DNA of 64,000 bases from NCBI RefSeq assembly GCF_947492645.1, contig NZ_CANLMZ010000010.1, forward strand, positions 287,995 to 351,994, given 5' to 3'. A program made the translations under genes and the position numbers. Under the pieces are notes generated by a model that worked only from the letters and a program-made list of their open reading frames with translations, was not told the origin of the DNA and did not search any database. The stretch is from an uncultured Pontibacter sp. GTDB taxonomy: Bacteria > Bacteroidota > Bacteroidia > Cytophagales > Hymenobacteraceae. Each line of letters begins with the position of its first letter. The first letter of the stretch is position 1. Positions 26,688 to 35,362 of the stretch are shown piece after piece.

Positions 26688-26716
26688 GTTATACTTTGGC
26701 GTAAAGTTCTGCGCAA

Positions 26717-26749
26717 ATAAAAAAGCAGGCCTGGGGCCTGCTTTTTTAT
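26717..26749. terminator. Bidirectional terminator between the RidA protein and ruvB
   Basis: A perfect 15-bp stem (26717-26731 with 26735-26749, core AAAAGCAGGCC) with loop TGG, A-run on one side and T-run on the other, between convergent genes. Confidence 0.9.
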
Positions 26750-26770
26750 TATATCACAAACAGTTTATTT

Positions 26771-27814
26771 TTATTCAGGTTGATTAAATAAGCCTGTGTT
26801 TACCACCTGTTGCGGTGGCACCTTACCTAAATGCTTGTAAGCAGCCTCTGTTGCCTCACGGCCACGTGCGGTACGCTTTATATAACCTTCCTGTATCAGG
26901 AACGGCTCGTAAACTTCCTCAATAGTCTCGGCTTCTTCGCCACAGGCAGTTGCTATGGTAGAGATACCTACCGGGCCGCCTTTATACTTATCGATGATGC
27001 ACGAAAGAATGCGTTTATCCATGTCGTCCAAACCGTTATGGTCCACATCAAGTGCACCCAGGGCAAACCTGGCTATCTCCACATCAATGGTACCATTGCT
27101 TTTTACCTGTGCAAAATCGCGGGTACGGCGCAGCAGGTTGTTGGCAATACGCGGTGTGCCACGGCTGCGGCGGGCAATCTCATAGGCGGCATCTTCGTGT
27201 ATAGGTGCGCCAAGCAATGCCGATGAACGCTTCACAATAGAGGTGAGCAACTCAGCATCGTAATATTCTAGGCGGCTGTTTATACTGAAACGGGCACGTA
27301 ACGGTGCCGTAAGCAATCCGGAACGGGTAGTAGCACCGATCAGCGTAAACGGGTTCAGACTGATTTGCACAGAGCGTGCATTCGGCCCTGAATCGAGCAT
27401 GATATCGATCTTGTAATCTTCCATCGCAGAGTATAAATACTCTTCCACGATCGGGTTCAGGCGGTGTATCTCGTCAATAAAGAGTACATCGTTCGGATCG
27501 AGGTTCGTAAGCAGACCAGCTAAATCGCTTGGCTTATCCAATACCGGCCCCGATGTCATTTTTATACCAGAATCTAATTCTGAGGCGATAATGTGGGAAA
27601 GTGTTGTTTTACCCAAGCCCGGAGGCCCATGCAACAGCACGTGGTCCAGGGCTTCGCCACGTCTGCGTGCCGCCTGTACAAATATTTTCAGGTTCTCCAC
27701 CACCTTTGCCTGCCCGGTAAAATCAGCAAAACTAAGCGGACGGAGGGCCTTATCTACATCACGTTCGGTCGGCGTCATGTGTTCTTTGTCGCCGGTGAGA
27801 TAATCTTCTCTCAT
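26771..27814 (-). CDS. ruvB: Holliday junction branch-migration helicase subunit
   Basis: A 347-residue AAA+ motor that works with RuvA and RuvC. It shows RPLSFADFTGQ, Walker A GPPGLGKTTLSH, Walker B LFIDEIHRLNP, sensor 1 in IGATTRSGLLTAPLRARF and the C-terminal winged helix with GYIKRTARGREATEAAY. Length is standard. It starts MREDYLTGDKEHMTPTERD, and the upstream 211 bases separate it from a divergent gene. Confidence 0.98.
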   Translation of the reverse strand: MREDYLTGDKEHMTPTERDVDKALRPLSFADFTGQAKVVENLKIFVQAARRRGEALDHVLLHGPPGLGKTTLSHIIASELDSGIKMTSGPVLDKPSDLAGLLTNLDPNDVLFIDEIHRLNPIVEEYLYSAMEDYKIDIMLDSGPNARSVQISLNPFTLIGATTRSGLLTAPLRARFSINSRLEYYDAELLTSIVKRSSALLGAPIHEDAAYEIARRSRGTPRIANNLLRRTRDFAQVKSNGTIDVEIARFALGALDVDHNGLDDMDKRILSCIIDKYKGGPVGISTIATACGEEAETIEEVYEPFLIQEGYIKRTARGREATEAAYKHLGKVPPQQVVNTGLFNQPE

Positions 27815-28025
27815 TCTTCTATTCTCTACTTTTAAATCAGCTTTTGCTCTACCTAAAGGTAACAGTTCGGGTCTTGCTTTCGCTCCATTTATTGCTACGA
27901 ATTTACGTAATTTTGCTAATTATTTTATAGTATTCGCGCATAATTCTAATACCATTAGCATTTTTACAGATTCTTACCAAAACTAAAGTTGTAAACGTAC
28001 CTTTCAGCAGCCTAATTTATAGCGC

Positions 28026-28520
28026 ATGCAGCAAAAAATAACCAGCCACGCCTTCTTTAGTCCCGGCGACGATTGCCTCGAAGCCATCATCACAGCTATT
28101 GATGATGCTGAACAAACAATAAAGATATGCGTGTTCACGATAAGCGATGACCGTATTTCTGATGCTATTGTTAGGGCGCACAGGCGGGGGTTGCACATCA
28201 AAATCATCACGGATAACAAAAAACTGCACGATGCGGGCTCTGATATAAGAGAACTGGCGGCAAAGGGCCTTGAAGTGCGCATAGATAAAACACGCAGCCA
28301 CATGCACCACAAGTTTGCCGTTTTCGATGAAACGCGCGTGCTTACCGGCAGCTACAACTGGACCCGCAGCGCCGCCATGCACAATCACGAAAACGTATTA
28401 GTAACCGATAACCTTAGTATTGTGCAGGATTACAGCCACGAGTTTGACAGGCTCTGGAAAGGCATGATGAAGTATAACTCCGGCGGCAAAAGCAGGGAGG
28501 AGTTTAGGGAAGAGGAGTAA
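28026..28520 (+). CDS. Single-HKD phospholipase D-like protein (Nuc-type)
   Basis: A 164-residue protein with one PLD-family HKD motif: HMHHKFAVFDETRVLTGSYNWT, which supplies HxK(x)4D. The short size and single motif match the Nuc/PLD-like endonuclease subgroup, which forms dimers with a shared active site. No signal peptide, so it is likely cytoplasmic, unlike the secreted nuclease Nuc. A conserved N-terminal pattern SPGDDCLEAIITAIDDAEQTIKI supports the fold. Substrate (nucleic acid or phosphodiester) is unknown. Confidence 0.83.
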   Translation: MQQKITSHAFFSPGDDCLEAIITAIDDAEQTIKICVFTISDDRISDAIVRAHRRGLHIKIITDNKKLHDAGSDIRELAAKGLEVRIDKTRSHMHHKFAVFDETRVLTGSYNWTRSAAMHNHENVLVTDNLSIVQDYSHEFDRLWKGMMKYNSGGKSREEFREEE

Positions 28521-28533
28521 TTCGAAATAATTT

Positions 28534-29139
28534 TTAAACCTCTTCCAACTCTTGCTGCAGTTCTTCCAACTCTCTTATAACAGGTTTATATGTATTTTCA
28601 TTATGCCGTTTACTGTAATAAAAGGATACTACTCCTATGGTTATCATAACAGCATTAAGTAAAATATGCATTACCAACCGCAGTTTAAAGCTCCCGTTCC
28701 AAAAAATATCTACATAAATTAAGTTGATGCCTATCAGTATAAAAGCCATCAACACAGGGGTAGTTTTCAGGTTAGTGGTGTTTAAAAAGGTATACTTGTT
28801 TATCGCCCTAGTAACATACTCTCTACTGCTTAAGTCTAGCTGACGGTTTTTCCAGGATGCGGTTTTAAACCATTGCATAATGGTCACCAAAAGCACAGTC
28901 ACGAAAACAATACCAACTCCGACATCATACCAAATGGTATTAGGATTGAGGAAAGGGCGAAGTATAAAAACAAAAGCAGCTACAGTAGCGCAAAGTACAA
29001 CGGTCATGATGGCATTGGTGTGAACTACTTTCTGCTGTAGTGCCTTAACTTTTGCGATAGTTTCCAGAGCAGTTGGCTTATTGGGCTGCTCAGGAGCCTG
29101 CTGGGTTTGCCAGCTTTTTTGAAAATCTTCTAAGTTCAT
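28534..29139 (-). CDS. Membrane partner of the ECF sigma factor, possible anti-sigma protein
   Basis: A 201-residue protein with about four hydrophobic helices (residues 44-62, 70-88, 127-147 and 150-172) after a cytoplasmic N-terminal segment of about 40 residues. Its ATG overlaps the sigma stop as ATGA, so the pair is coupled. No zinc-binding HxxxCxxC motif of classical anti-sigma factors is visible in the N-terminal region (it reads MNLEDFQKSWQTQQ). Position suggests control of the sigma factor, but this is an inference. Confidence 0.6.
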   Translation of the reverse strand: MNLEDFQKSWQTQQAPEQPNKPTALETIAKVKALQQKVVHTNAIMTVVLCATVAAFVFILRPFLNPNTIWYDVGVGIVFVTVLLVTIMQWFKTASWKNRQLDLSSREYVTRAINKYTFLNTTNLKTTPVLMAFILIGINLIYVDIFWNGSFKLRLVMHILLNAVMITIGVVSFYYSKRHNENTYKPVIRELEELQQELEEV

Positions 29140-29675
29140 CTTAAATCAGTTTTGTTAAGTTCTAGTTCAGCACCGATGGGCTTCTCCATTAGCAGGGCCA
29201 GCTTCTGTTTAATGCGGTTTATCTTTACGCCTACATGGTTTGTTGTGAGCCCAAGCACCTCTGCAATTTCCTTATAAGACACCTCTTCCAGCACCAACGA
29301 AATGATAAGCCGTTCCTGTTTCTCGAGGCAGCTGATGCAGTAGTGTAGTTTCTGCAGCAAAACTTCCTGCTGCTGTTTATGGGCGGTTTCGGTAGCTGTA
29401 TCGGCGAGTGCCGAAATGTGCTGAGGCAGCAGCTCTGTGTGTTTACCCTGATGCTTCTGGTGAAGTATAGCCGTATTCAGGGTGATGCGGTAAAGCCAGG
29501 TGCTAAGCTTGGCATCGCCCCGGAAAGTATGCAGGTTCAACCATACTTTTACCAACACCTCCTGGTAAAGGTCGTTAGCGTCATCATGAGAGGGTACACA
29601 GGCGCGGCAGATACGGTACAGCCGGTCCTGGTTATCCTGCACGATTTGCTCAAACAGTTTCTCCTTATCAGACAT
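29136..29675 (-). CDS. ECF-type RNA polymerase sigma factor
   Basis: A 179-residue sigma-70 family protein with region 2 (residues about 8-75, including CVPSHDDANDLYQEVLVKVWLN) and region 4 (about 115-165, including EEVSYKEIAEVLGLTTNHVGVKINRIKQ). Region 3 is absent, as in ECF factors. It is coupled to the downstream membrane protein by an ATGA overlap, the arrangement of sigma/anti-sigma pairs. The regulon cannot be predicted from the sequence. Confidence 0.9.
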   Translation of the reverse strand: MSDKEKLFEQIVQDNQDRLYRICRACVPSHDDANDLYQEVLVKVWLNLHTFRGDAKLSTWLYRITLNTAILHQKHQGKHTELLPQHISALADTATETAHKQQQEVLLQKLHYCISCLEKQERLIISLVLEEVSYKEIAEVLGLTTNHVGVKINRIKQKLALLMEKPIGAELELNKTDLR

Positions 29676-29884
29676 TGGTTTTATACTTTAATGCTTGATG
29701 AGAGAAGGTGTACATATTATTATGCTCTGCCTGAGGCTCAGCTTTGTAGTTTACTGGCATAAAATAAAAATCTGTGGCGTGAACAATTAAAGCTGGTTCC
29801 GGATCCAGTTTATACTTAGAGTAAAAGCACCCACTTTTATTACAGGATAAGCTAAAAATTTTAATCAAAAAAAGAGTCACACAA

Positions 29885-29914
29885 AAAAGGCAGCCACTTT
29901 CGCAGCTGCCTTTT
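29885..29914 (-). terminator. Terminator after the acyl-CoA dehydrogenase gene
   Basis: A 10-bp stem (29885-29894 AAAAGGCAGC with 29905-29914) with a 10-base loop, T-rich on the minus-strand 3' side. It lies just past the minus-strand dehydrogenase stop. Confidence 0.8.
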
Positions 29915-29937
29915 ATACTTTATACTTTATTATACTT
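29914..29937. repeat. Cluster of three TATACTT heptamers
   Basis: TATACTT occurs at 29914-29920, 29921-29927 and 29931-29937, in near tandem, in the space between terminator and stop codon. It is a dense example of the dispersed heptamer described under findings. Confidence 0.7.
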
Positions 29938-31115
29938 TATTTAAAAGCCTGAATGCCTGTAATATCCGCGCCTGTAATCAACAGGTGAATATCGTGGGTT
30001 CCTTCGTAAGTTATTACTGATTCCAGGTTCATCATGTGGCGCATGATCGGGTACTCGCCTGTAATGCCCATACCGCCGTGTATCTGGCGTGCTTCGCGGG
30101 CAATGTGTAGCGCCATATCCACGCTGTTGCGCTTGGCCATCGAAATTTGCTGGGTAGTGGCTTTGCCTTCATTCATCAGCGTACCTAAACGCCATACCAT
30201 CAACTGTGCTTTGGTTATTTCGGTCAGCATTTCTGCCAGCTTTTTCTGTGTTAGCTGGAAAGCGCCGATTGGTTTATCGAACTGTATACGCTCTTTGCTA
30301 TACTTCAAGGCCGACTCGTAGCAATCGATGGCAGCACCAATGGCCCCCCACGAAATACCGTAACGCGCAGAATCAAGGCAGCCCAGCGGACCGCGCAAGC
30401 CATCAACGTTTGGCAGCAGGTTCTCTTTTGGCACTTTCACGTTATCAAACACTAACTCGCCGGTGCAGCTAGCGCGTAAGCTCCATTTGTTGTGGATCTC
30501 TGGTGTAGAGAAACCTTCCATGCCACGCTCCACGATCAAGCCTTTTATGCGGCCTTCTTCATTCTTGGCCCATACTACAGCTACCTGGCACTCCGGAGAG
30601 TTCGATATCCACATTTTAGAACCGTTGAGCAGGTAATGGTCGCCCATGTCTTTTATGTTGGTCATCATACCACCCGGGTTAGAACCATGGTCTGGCTCAG
30701 TCAGGCCGAAACAACCCAGCCACTCGCCGCTACCTAATTTTGGCAGGTACTTATTGCGTTGCTCCTCCGAGCCATACTTGTAAATAGGGTACATTACCAA
30801 CGAGCCCTGCACCGAAGCTGTGGAACGCATGCCAGAATCTCCTCGCTCTATCTCCTGCATAATAATGCCGTAGCTGATGTAATCCAGGCCGCCACCGCCG
30901 TACTCGGTAGGTATAGTTGGTCCGAAGGCACCTACATCCCCAAACTTCTTCACAATTTCGGATGGAAAATGTGCATCCTGAGCCCATTTCTCGATATTCG
31001 GGGAAATTTCGCGCTTTACAAAGTCGCGCATTGTCTGCCGTATAAGTTTATGCTCTTCTGTTAGCAGGTCGTCGATATTGAAGTAATCAGGCGCACCTGA
31101 TGGTTCGTAAGCCAT
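29937..31115 (-). CDS. Acyl-CoA dehydrogenase, glutaryl-CoA dehydrogenase-like
   Basis: A 392-residue flavoenzyme of the acyl-CoA dehydrogenase family. It has the FAD/substrate segment CFGLTEPDHGSNPGGM, the flavin-contact segment SARYGISWGAIGAA and the catalytic glutamate in TYEGTHDIHLLITG. The GCDH pattern is supported by MRSTASVQGSLVMYPI and the tail ITGADITGIQAFK. Such enzymes oxidise and decarboxylate glutaryl-CoA in lysine/tryptophan degradation. No other pathway genes are nearby, so substrate remains an inference. Confidence 0.88.
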   Translation of the reverse strand: MAYEPSGAPDYFNIDDLLTEEHKLIRQTMRDFVKREISPNIEKWAQDAHFPSEIVKKFGDVGAFGPTIPTEYGGGGLDYISYGIIMQEIERGDSGMRSTASVQGSLVMYPIYKYGSEEQRNKYLPKLGSGEWLGCFGLTEPDHGSNPGGMMTNIKDMGDHYLLNGSKMWISNSPECQVAVVWAKNEEGRIKGLIVERGMEGFSTPEIHNKWSLRASCTGELVFDNVKVPKENLLPNVDGLRGPLGCLDSARYGISWGAIGAAIDCYESALKYSKERIQFDKPIGAFQLTQKKLAEMLTEITKAQLMVWRLGTLMNEGKATTQQISMAKRNSVDMALHIAREARQIHGGMGITGEYPIMRHMMNLESVITYEGTHDIHLLITGADITGIQAFK

Positions 31116-31264
31116 AGTTTTGTTTTAAGGGTTAATGAGAAGGGTAATACGCAAAGTTAAAATTTTAAGTATAACCACCATGTTTTGAGAGCAAGATTAT
31201 TGCCCGTTGATCAAAGGGATCATTCTGTTAGCAGGATTCCTGAAGAATCTGAAGTAAACAAAGA

Positions 31265-31286
31265 AGCCCTACCAGCTGGCAGGGCT
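31265..31286 (-). terminator. Terminator after the TonB receptor gene
   Basis: AGCCCT at 31265-31270 pairs with AGGGCT at 31281-31286, with two further G-C pairs inside. On the minus strand it is followed by TCTTTGTTT. It is the downstream end of the receptor transcript. Confidence 0.6.
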
Positions 31287-31312
31287 CCCTTACACAAAGT
31301 ATAATTTATACT

Positions 31313-33787
31313 TTAAAACTTAAGGCCAACAGACAGCAGGAAGTTGCGGGTAGCCTGCGGGTAGTAAAAATTCTCGGTTACCTGAGAGCCACCTGAAATG
31401 TAGCTAAAAGTATAGCCATTTGCGGCATACTTCTCACCAAACACATTGTTTACCAGTAGTCCGAGCTCAAGCTCTTTCAAAACATTTTTAAAGCCCAGGT
31501 TGTAGCGTAAGCGCAGGTCACCCACCTGGTAAGGACGGATAATACGGCTTTCGTTCTCGGTGTTATCCAGGTACTGCTTGCTAACTGTTTTGTAGATAAA
31601 AGCTGCGCGCAGGCCTTTTAGCACCTCCACCTCCAGCTGACTTGCAGATACAAAAGCAGGTGAGAAAGCAATAGTACTCTCGTTGTACTTATTTACAGCC
31701 TGGTCGCCGTTATCGTAATCATCAATAAACTCGTTAAAGCCTTTTATTTTATTTTGACTGTACGCTAAGTTCGAGCTTAGTTTGGCTGTAGAACCTAATC
31801 GCAAAGCTCCGGCCAACTCTATACCCTGTCGGTAGCTGTTGTCGATATTTGTGCGGGTGTAGGCTCCTACATCGTTTATCTGCCCCGTTACCACTAATTG
31901 GTTTTTGTAGTCCATGTAAAAATAGTTGGCTTCTACGTCGGCAGACAGCGTTTTACCTGCTAGTTCAGTTAAACTGATTTGCCCTCGGTAGCCAGCCTCT
32001 ACATTATAAAGCGTTTCATGTTTGGGGCGACTATTAGGTGTAGATTCGGTAAAATCGTCGCGGACTGGCTCCCGGTTACCTACCGCATAAGAGGCATATA
32101 GTTGGTGTGTAGGTTGCAGGTTGTAAGTAATGCCTGCCTTTGGGTTCACAAAAGTATAATCCACGTCCTGTTCTATACTTTCCAGGTCGTTATCAAAGCC
32201 CATAAATGCGTAGTTAATGGTACGCACTTGCAGATCACCAAACAAGTTCAGCTTATCTGTAAGGCCATAAGATGCTTTCGCAAAAATGTTGAAATCGCGC
32301 TTCTTAGCGTTATTGTCGTAGTATCTGTCGCCGAGATTTGATGTGGAGGCATAACGCGCCCAGATTACTTCCCCGAAATGGTCGCCGTCATACTTGTTCC
32401 AGGCGCCGCCCAGCGTAGCATTCAGGCGTGCGTTCGGGTTATACTGCAGCGCATAAGTAACCCCGAAAAAATCATTGTCGAGCCAGCGGCGGCGGATAAT
32501 ATCAGAGCTTTCAATAGTTTCACCGCCAATCTCAACGTTAGGCAAACCATAATCCGCAAAGTCATCATCTGCTTTATACTGCTCGTAATAACCCTGCCCC
32601 AAAGTATAGTGCAGCGCTCCAGACAGAGTTAAACCCGGCATAAAATCATGCGACAGGTGTAGTTGGTAATGGTCTTGCTGGTAGTTATCGGTTTCGTTGT
32701 CGTAAGTATAATAATTATACTTGCGGCCGGCGTTTAGCAGGTTTTCTTTATCCTCCCCTTCTATCCAGTTACGGTCTATGTAGTCCTGCAGGTCCTGGGC
32801 GTTGCCGTAGACAAGCGCCTCTGGTGTACCATACCAGGCTTGGTACGTTTTTTCCTGACCCGAGAAGGTGACAAACTTAACCGATGTCTTATCGCCGTAG
32901 TAGCCGCCCGAGAAGTATAAAGACTTCAAATCGGAAGAAGCGCGGTCTATGTAGCCATCGGATTTAATACGCGACAATCGTCCGTCAAAAGCAAATTTCC
33001 CGTTGATCAGCCCGGTACCAAAGCGCACATTGTTCTTCCAGGTATTAAAGGAGCCGTAGCTGTTATCGGTTTCAGCATAAGCCTGGCGGCGCACCTGCTG
33101 CGTTTGGATGTTTATACTTGCACCAAAGGCCCCTGCCCCGTTTGTAGAGGTACCCACGCCGCGCTGCACCTGTATATCCTGCACCGACGAGGCAAAGTCA
33201 GGCATATTCACGAAAAACGCACCGTGGCTCTCAGCATCGTTTACCGGAATGCCGTTTACCGTTACGTTGATGCGCGTAATATCAGACCCTCGGATGCGAA
33301 TGCCTGTATACCCTACACCTGCGCCGGCGTCGGAGTTTACCACTACCGATGGCACCTGCTCGAGCAAGTATGGCAAGTCCTGACCGAAATTGCGCTCTGC
33401 CAGCTCTTGTTGCGTAACGTTGGTAAAGGTGGTGCCGGTGGTTTGGTCGGCGCGGGTGGCATGCACCATTACTTCATCTGTTTTCAACGCCTGTTGCCGA
33501 AGACGAACCTGCACTACCTGGTCTTGCTGCAGGTTTAGGGCCAGCTTTTTAGCTTCGTAACCAAGGTAGCTTATACTTAACGTATAGTTTCCGGCTGGTA
33601 AATTGGTAAACGAAAATGCGCCTTGCTGGTCTGTTGCTGCGCCTGTGCCAGCGCCTTCAATAATAATGTTTGCTCCTGCCAATGCGCCTCCGGAGGCAGC
33701 ATCGGTTACGTGCCCGCTCAGGTTAAACTGTGCAAGCAACTGCAATGGCAATACGATTGCCGCCATCGCAAATAATAGCTTTTTCAT
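31313..33787 (-). CDS. TonB-dependent outer-membrane receptor under TPP riboswitch control
   Basis: An 824-residue receptor when started at ATG 33787 (MKKLLFAMAAIVLPLQLLAQ signal peptide). An N-terminal CarboxypepD_reg domain follows (about residues 22-110, ending near RLRQQ), then a plug domain with GTTFTNVTQQELAERNFG, VPSVVVNSDAGAG and RIRGSDITRINVTVNGIP, and a C-terminal barrel ending in NFLLSVGLKF, with aromatic F at the end. A longer frame to 33856 would run toward the riboswitch, so 33787 is preferred. With the TPP element upstream, it is predicted to import thiamin or a thiamin precursor, as described by comparative genomics for other Bacteroidetes. Substrate is therefore an inference. 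Confidence 0.93.
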   Translation of the reverse strand: MKKLLFAMAAIVLPLQLLAQFNLSGHVTDAASGGALAGANIIIEGAGTGAATDQQGAFSFTNLPAGNYTLSISYLGYEAKKLALNLQQDQVVQVRLRQQALKTDEVMVHATRADQTTGTTFTNVTQQELAERNFGQDLPYLLEQVPSVVVNSDAGAGVGYTGIRIRGSDITRINVTVNGIPVNDAESHGAFFVNMPDFASSVQDIQVQRGVGTSTNGAGAFGASINIQTQQVRRQAYAETDNSYGSFNTWKNNVRFGTGLINGKFAFDGRLSRIKSDGYIDRASSDLKSLYFSGGYYGDKTSVKFVTFSGQEKTYQAWYGTPEALVYGNAQDLQDYIDRNWIEGEDKENLLNAGRKYNYYTYDNETDNYQQDHYQLHLSHDFMPGLTLSGALHYTLGQGYYEQYKADDDFADYGLPNVEIGGETIESSDIIRRRWLDNDFFGVTYALQYNPNARLNATLGGAWNKYDGDHFGEVIWARYASTSNLGDRYYDNNAKKRDFNIFAKASYGLTDKLNLFGDLQVRTINYAFMGFDNDLESIEQDVDYTFVNPKAGITYNLQPTHQLYASYAVGNREPVRDDFTESTPNSRPKHETLYNVEAGYRGQISLTELAGKTLSADVEANYFYMDYKNQLVVTGQINDVGAYTRTNIDNSYRQGIELAGALRLGSTAKLSSNLAYSQNKIKGFNEFIDDYDNGDQAVNKYNESTIAFSPAFVSASQLEVEVLKGLRAAFIYKTVSKQYLDNTENESRIIRPYQVGDLRLRYNLGFKNVLKELELGLLVNNVFGEKYAANGYTFSYISGGSQVTENFYYPQATRNFLLSVGLKF

Positions 33788-33871
33788 TAAAATGGTTTGA
33801 TAAAAAGTTTGACATAAAAATTTATGCCAGGGGGGAATAGCAGCTATACTATTCAATTGTTACCGTTTTGT

Positions 33872-33950
33872 ATTCCCTTCGACGGCATTACCCGCATCAG
33901 GTTCAATGGGTATGATCTCAGCCCGTTATTTTAAGGCACCCCTAACAGAG
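33872..33950 (-). promoter_or_regulatory. TPP (thiamin pyrophosphate) riboswitch
   Basis: Read on the minus strand: AGGGGTGCC near 33935-33943, then GGGCTGAGATCATACCC, then GAACCTGATGCGGGTAATGCC and CGAAGGGAA. These are the conserved core blocks of the THI element. It sits about 85 bases upstream of the TonB receptor start. The limits are approximate. Binding of TPP is expected to repress the receptor. Confidence 0.95.
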
Positions 33951-34176
33951 GCAAAGGTATAAGGCTTTCCGGTTTATTCAAAAAATAACTTTTCGCATAT
34001 GGGCAAACGTGTACTACAAGCTGGTTAGTAGCGTGTTATTTTTCATTAAATGAAAAAACCACAGAAGCAGAAAGTACGTTGAAATCTATACATGGCACAC
34101 ATTCCTCTACATGCCCTTTATAATCGTATAGTGTAGTAGAAGCCAGCTGAAATTTTAATAATTAAGTAGAACTGTG

Positions 34177-34425
34177 ATGATGATCAGCATTTTGTATACA
34201 ATGGCGCTCCTTACCATACTGGCATATTATGCTTTTGCTCCACGCAAAAAATTTAATCACCCGCCATCAACTGATAGTGATGATGATGGAGGTGAGCCGC
34301 TAGGAGACGATTTACCAGACTTGGACCTCCCACCCGGCATTTCGTTGCCGATAAATGATTTTGAACCAAGGTATGATTTCAGGAACATCAAAGTACCGAA
34401 GTTCCCGGAACCGTCTTTGCATTGA
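34177..34425 (+). CDS. Hypothetical small membrane-anchored protein
   Basis: An 82-residue protein (start ATG 34177, with a GTG one codon earlier and another ATG next). An N-terminal helix at about residues 2-20 precedes an acidic, proline-rich region (STDSDDDGG, DDLPDLDLPPG) ending in a short basic/proline stretch. No family was recognised. It is divergent from the riboswitch transcript. Confidence 0.55.
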   Translation: MMISILYTMALLTILAYYAFAPRKKFNHPPSTDSDDDGGEPLGDDLPDLDLPPGISLPINDFEPRYDFRNIKVPKFPEPSLH

Positions 34426-34437
34426 CTGAAAAATTAA

Positions 34438-34473
34438 AAGCCCTAGTTAACTAAATAACCAGGGCTTCTTTTT
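34438..34473. terminator. Terminator between the small membrane protein and the epimerase
   Basis: AAGCCCT at 34438-34444 pairs with AGGGCTT at 34461-34467, followed by CTTTTTTA. It lies between convergent genes. Confidence 0.7.
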
Positions 34474-34484
34474 TATACTTTGTT

Positions 34485-35360
34485 TTACCAGATTGTTATA
34501 CTATACGTTCGTTCGAATACATGCTTGGGGCGCAACTCGTTTATACCTTCCTTGTCTTGCAGTTCGCCGCTGTCGTGGTTGCTGCTGGCGATGCCACACC
34601 AAGGCTCAATGCACAGATAAGGCGATGGCCCCGGCTTTGCCCAAAGGCCTAAGTATGGAAATCCTTCGAAGCTAAACTCAATTTTACGGGCCCCGTTTTT
34701 GCTGGCCAATACCAGCTTTTCAGAGTTCAGGTCTTTTAAAACAATGGCATCTTTCTCAAAATAATCGTGGGTAAGTGGTAGTATGCGGCTGTTTTCTAAC
34801 ATTAATTCTGTATCGCCGGTCTGTAGTCCGTTTTCGTCTATCAGGTAGCGCCGCAGGCTTTCCTCCTCCTCAAACTCCAGGTAGTAATCTGTGTACTTTT
34901 CGTCAGGGTACAGGGGCACGTTAAATCCGGGGTGGCCGCCCACCGAAAACCACATTGCTTTTATATCTTCGTTCAATATTTGGTAGGTTACTTCCAGCTT
35001 GTTTTCTTCAAGTTTGTACGCTATCAGCAACCTGAACTCGAAAGGGTACTGCGCCAGCGTCTCCTCATCATACTCCAGCTCAAATACCAGTTTGCTGTGG
35101 TGCTCCTCTACCAGCTTAAACTCTTTTTTGCGGGCAAAACCGTGCCTTGCCATGTTGTATGTTTCGCCTTCGTAAGTATACTGCTGGTTTGGTAACTCCC
35201 CCACAATCGGGAAAAGGTTAGGCGCATGGCTGGCCCAAATCGCGGGATCTGCCGTCCAGATAAACTCCAGGTTTTCGTCTTTTTTTATGAAGTGCTGCAG
35301 TTCGGCACCCAGGCTTTCGATGCCAACTTTAAAGTGATCGTTCTCTAGGAAGTATAACAT
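34485..35360 (-). CDS. Aldose 1-epimerase-family protein (LacX-like)
   Basis: A 291-residue galactose-mutarotase fold. The catalytic His is in MARHGFARKKEF, a second His in VGGHPGFNVPL, and the catalytic Glu is in LCIEPWCGIAS. Such proteins interconvert sugar anomers. The LacX-like branch, including RHGFAR, has less certain substrates. It is separated by 2 bases from the kinase gene upstream (stop of kinase at 35363), suggesting an operon. Confidence 0.85.
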   Translation of the reverse strand: MLYFLENDHFKVGIESLGAELQHFIKKDENLEFIWTADPAIWASHAPNLFPIVGELPNQQYTYEGETYNMARHGFARKKEFKLVEEHHSKLVFELEYDEETLAQYPFEFRLLIAYKLEENKLEVTYQILNEDIKAMWFSVGGHPGFNVPLYPDEKYTDYYLEFEEEESLRRYLIDENGLQTGDTELMLENSRILPLTHDYFEKDAIVLKDLNSEKLVLASKNGARKIEFSFEGFPYLGLWAKPGPSPYLCIEPWCGIASSNHDSGELQDKEGINELRPKHVFERTYSITIW

Positions 35361-35362
35361 GG

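Noticed and set aside
29668..29880. A 70-residue minus-strand ORF next to the sigma factor
   Set aside because: It overlaps the sigma start and has no conserved pattern; probably chance.
29914..29937. TATACTTTG-like sequences as Bacteroidetes promoters
   Set aside because: TATACTTTG does not fit TAnnTTTG (three or one base between TA and TTTG), and the motif is as common in genes as between them.
33788..33856. N-terminal extension of the TonB receptor
   Set aside because: It would begin almost at the end of the TPP riboswitch core; the internal ATG at 33787 starts a proper signal peptide.
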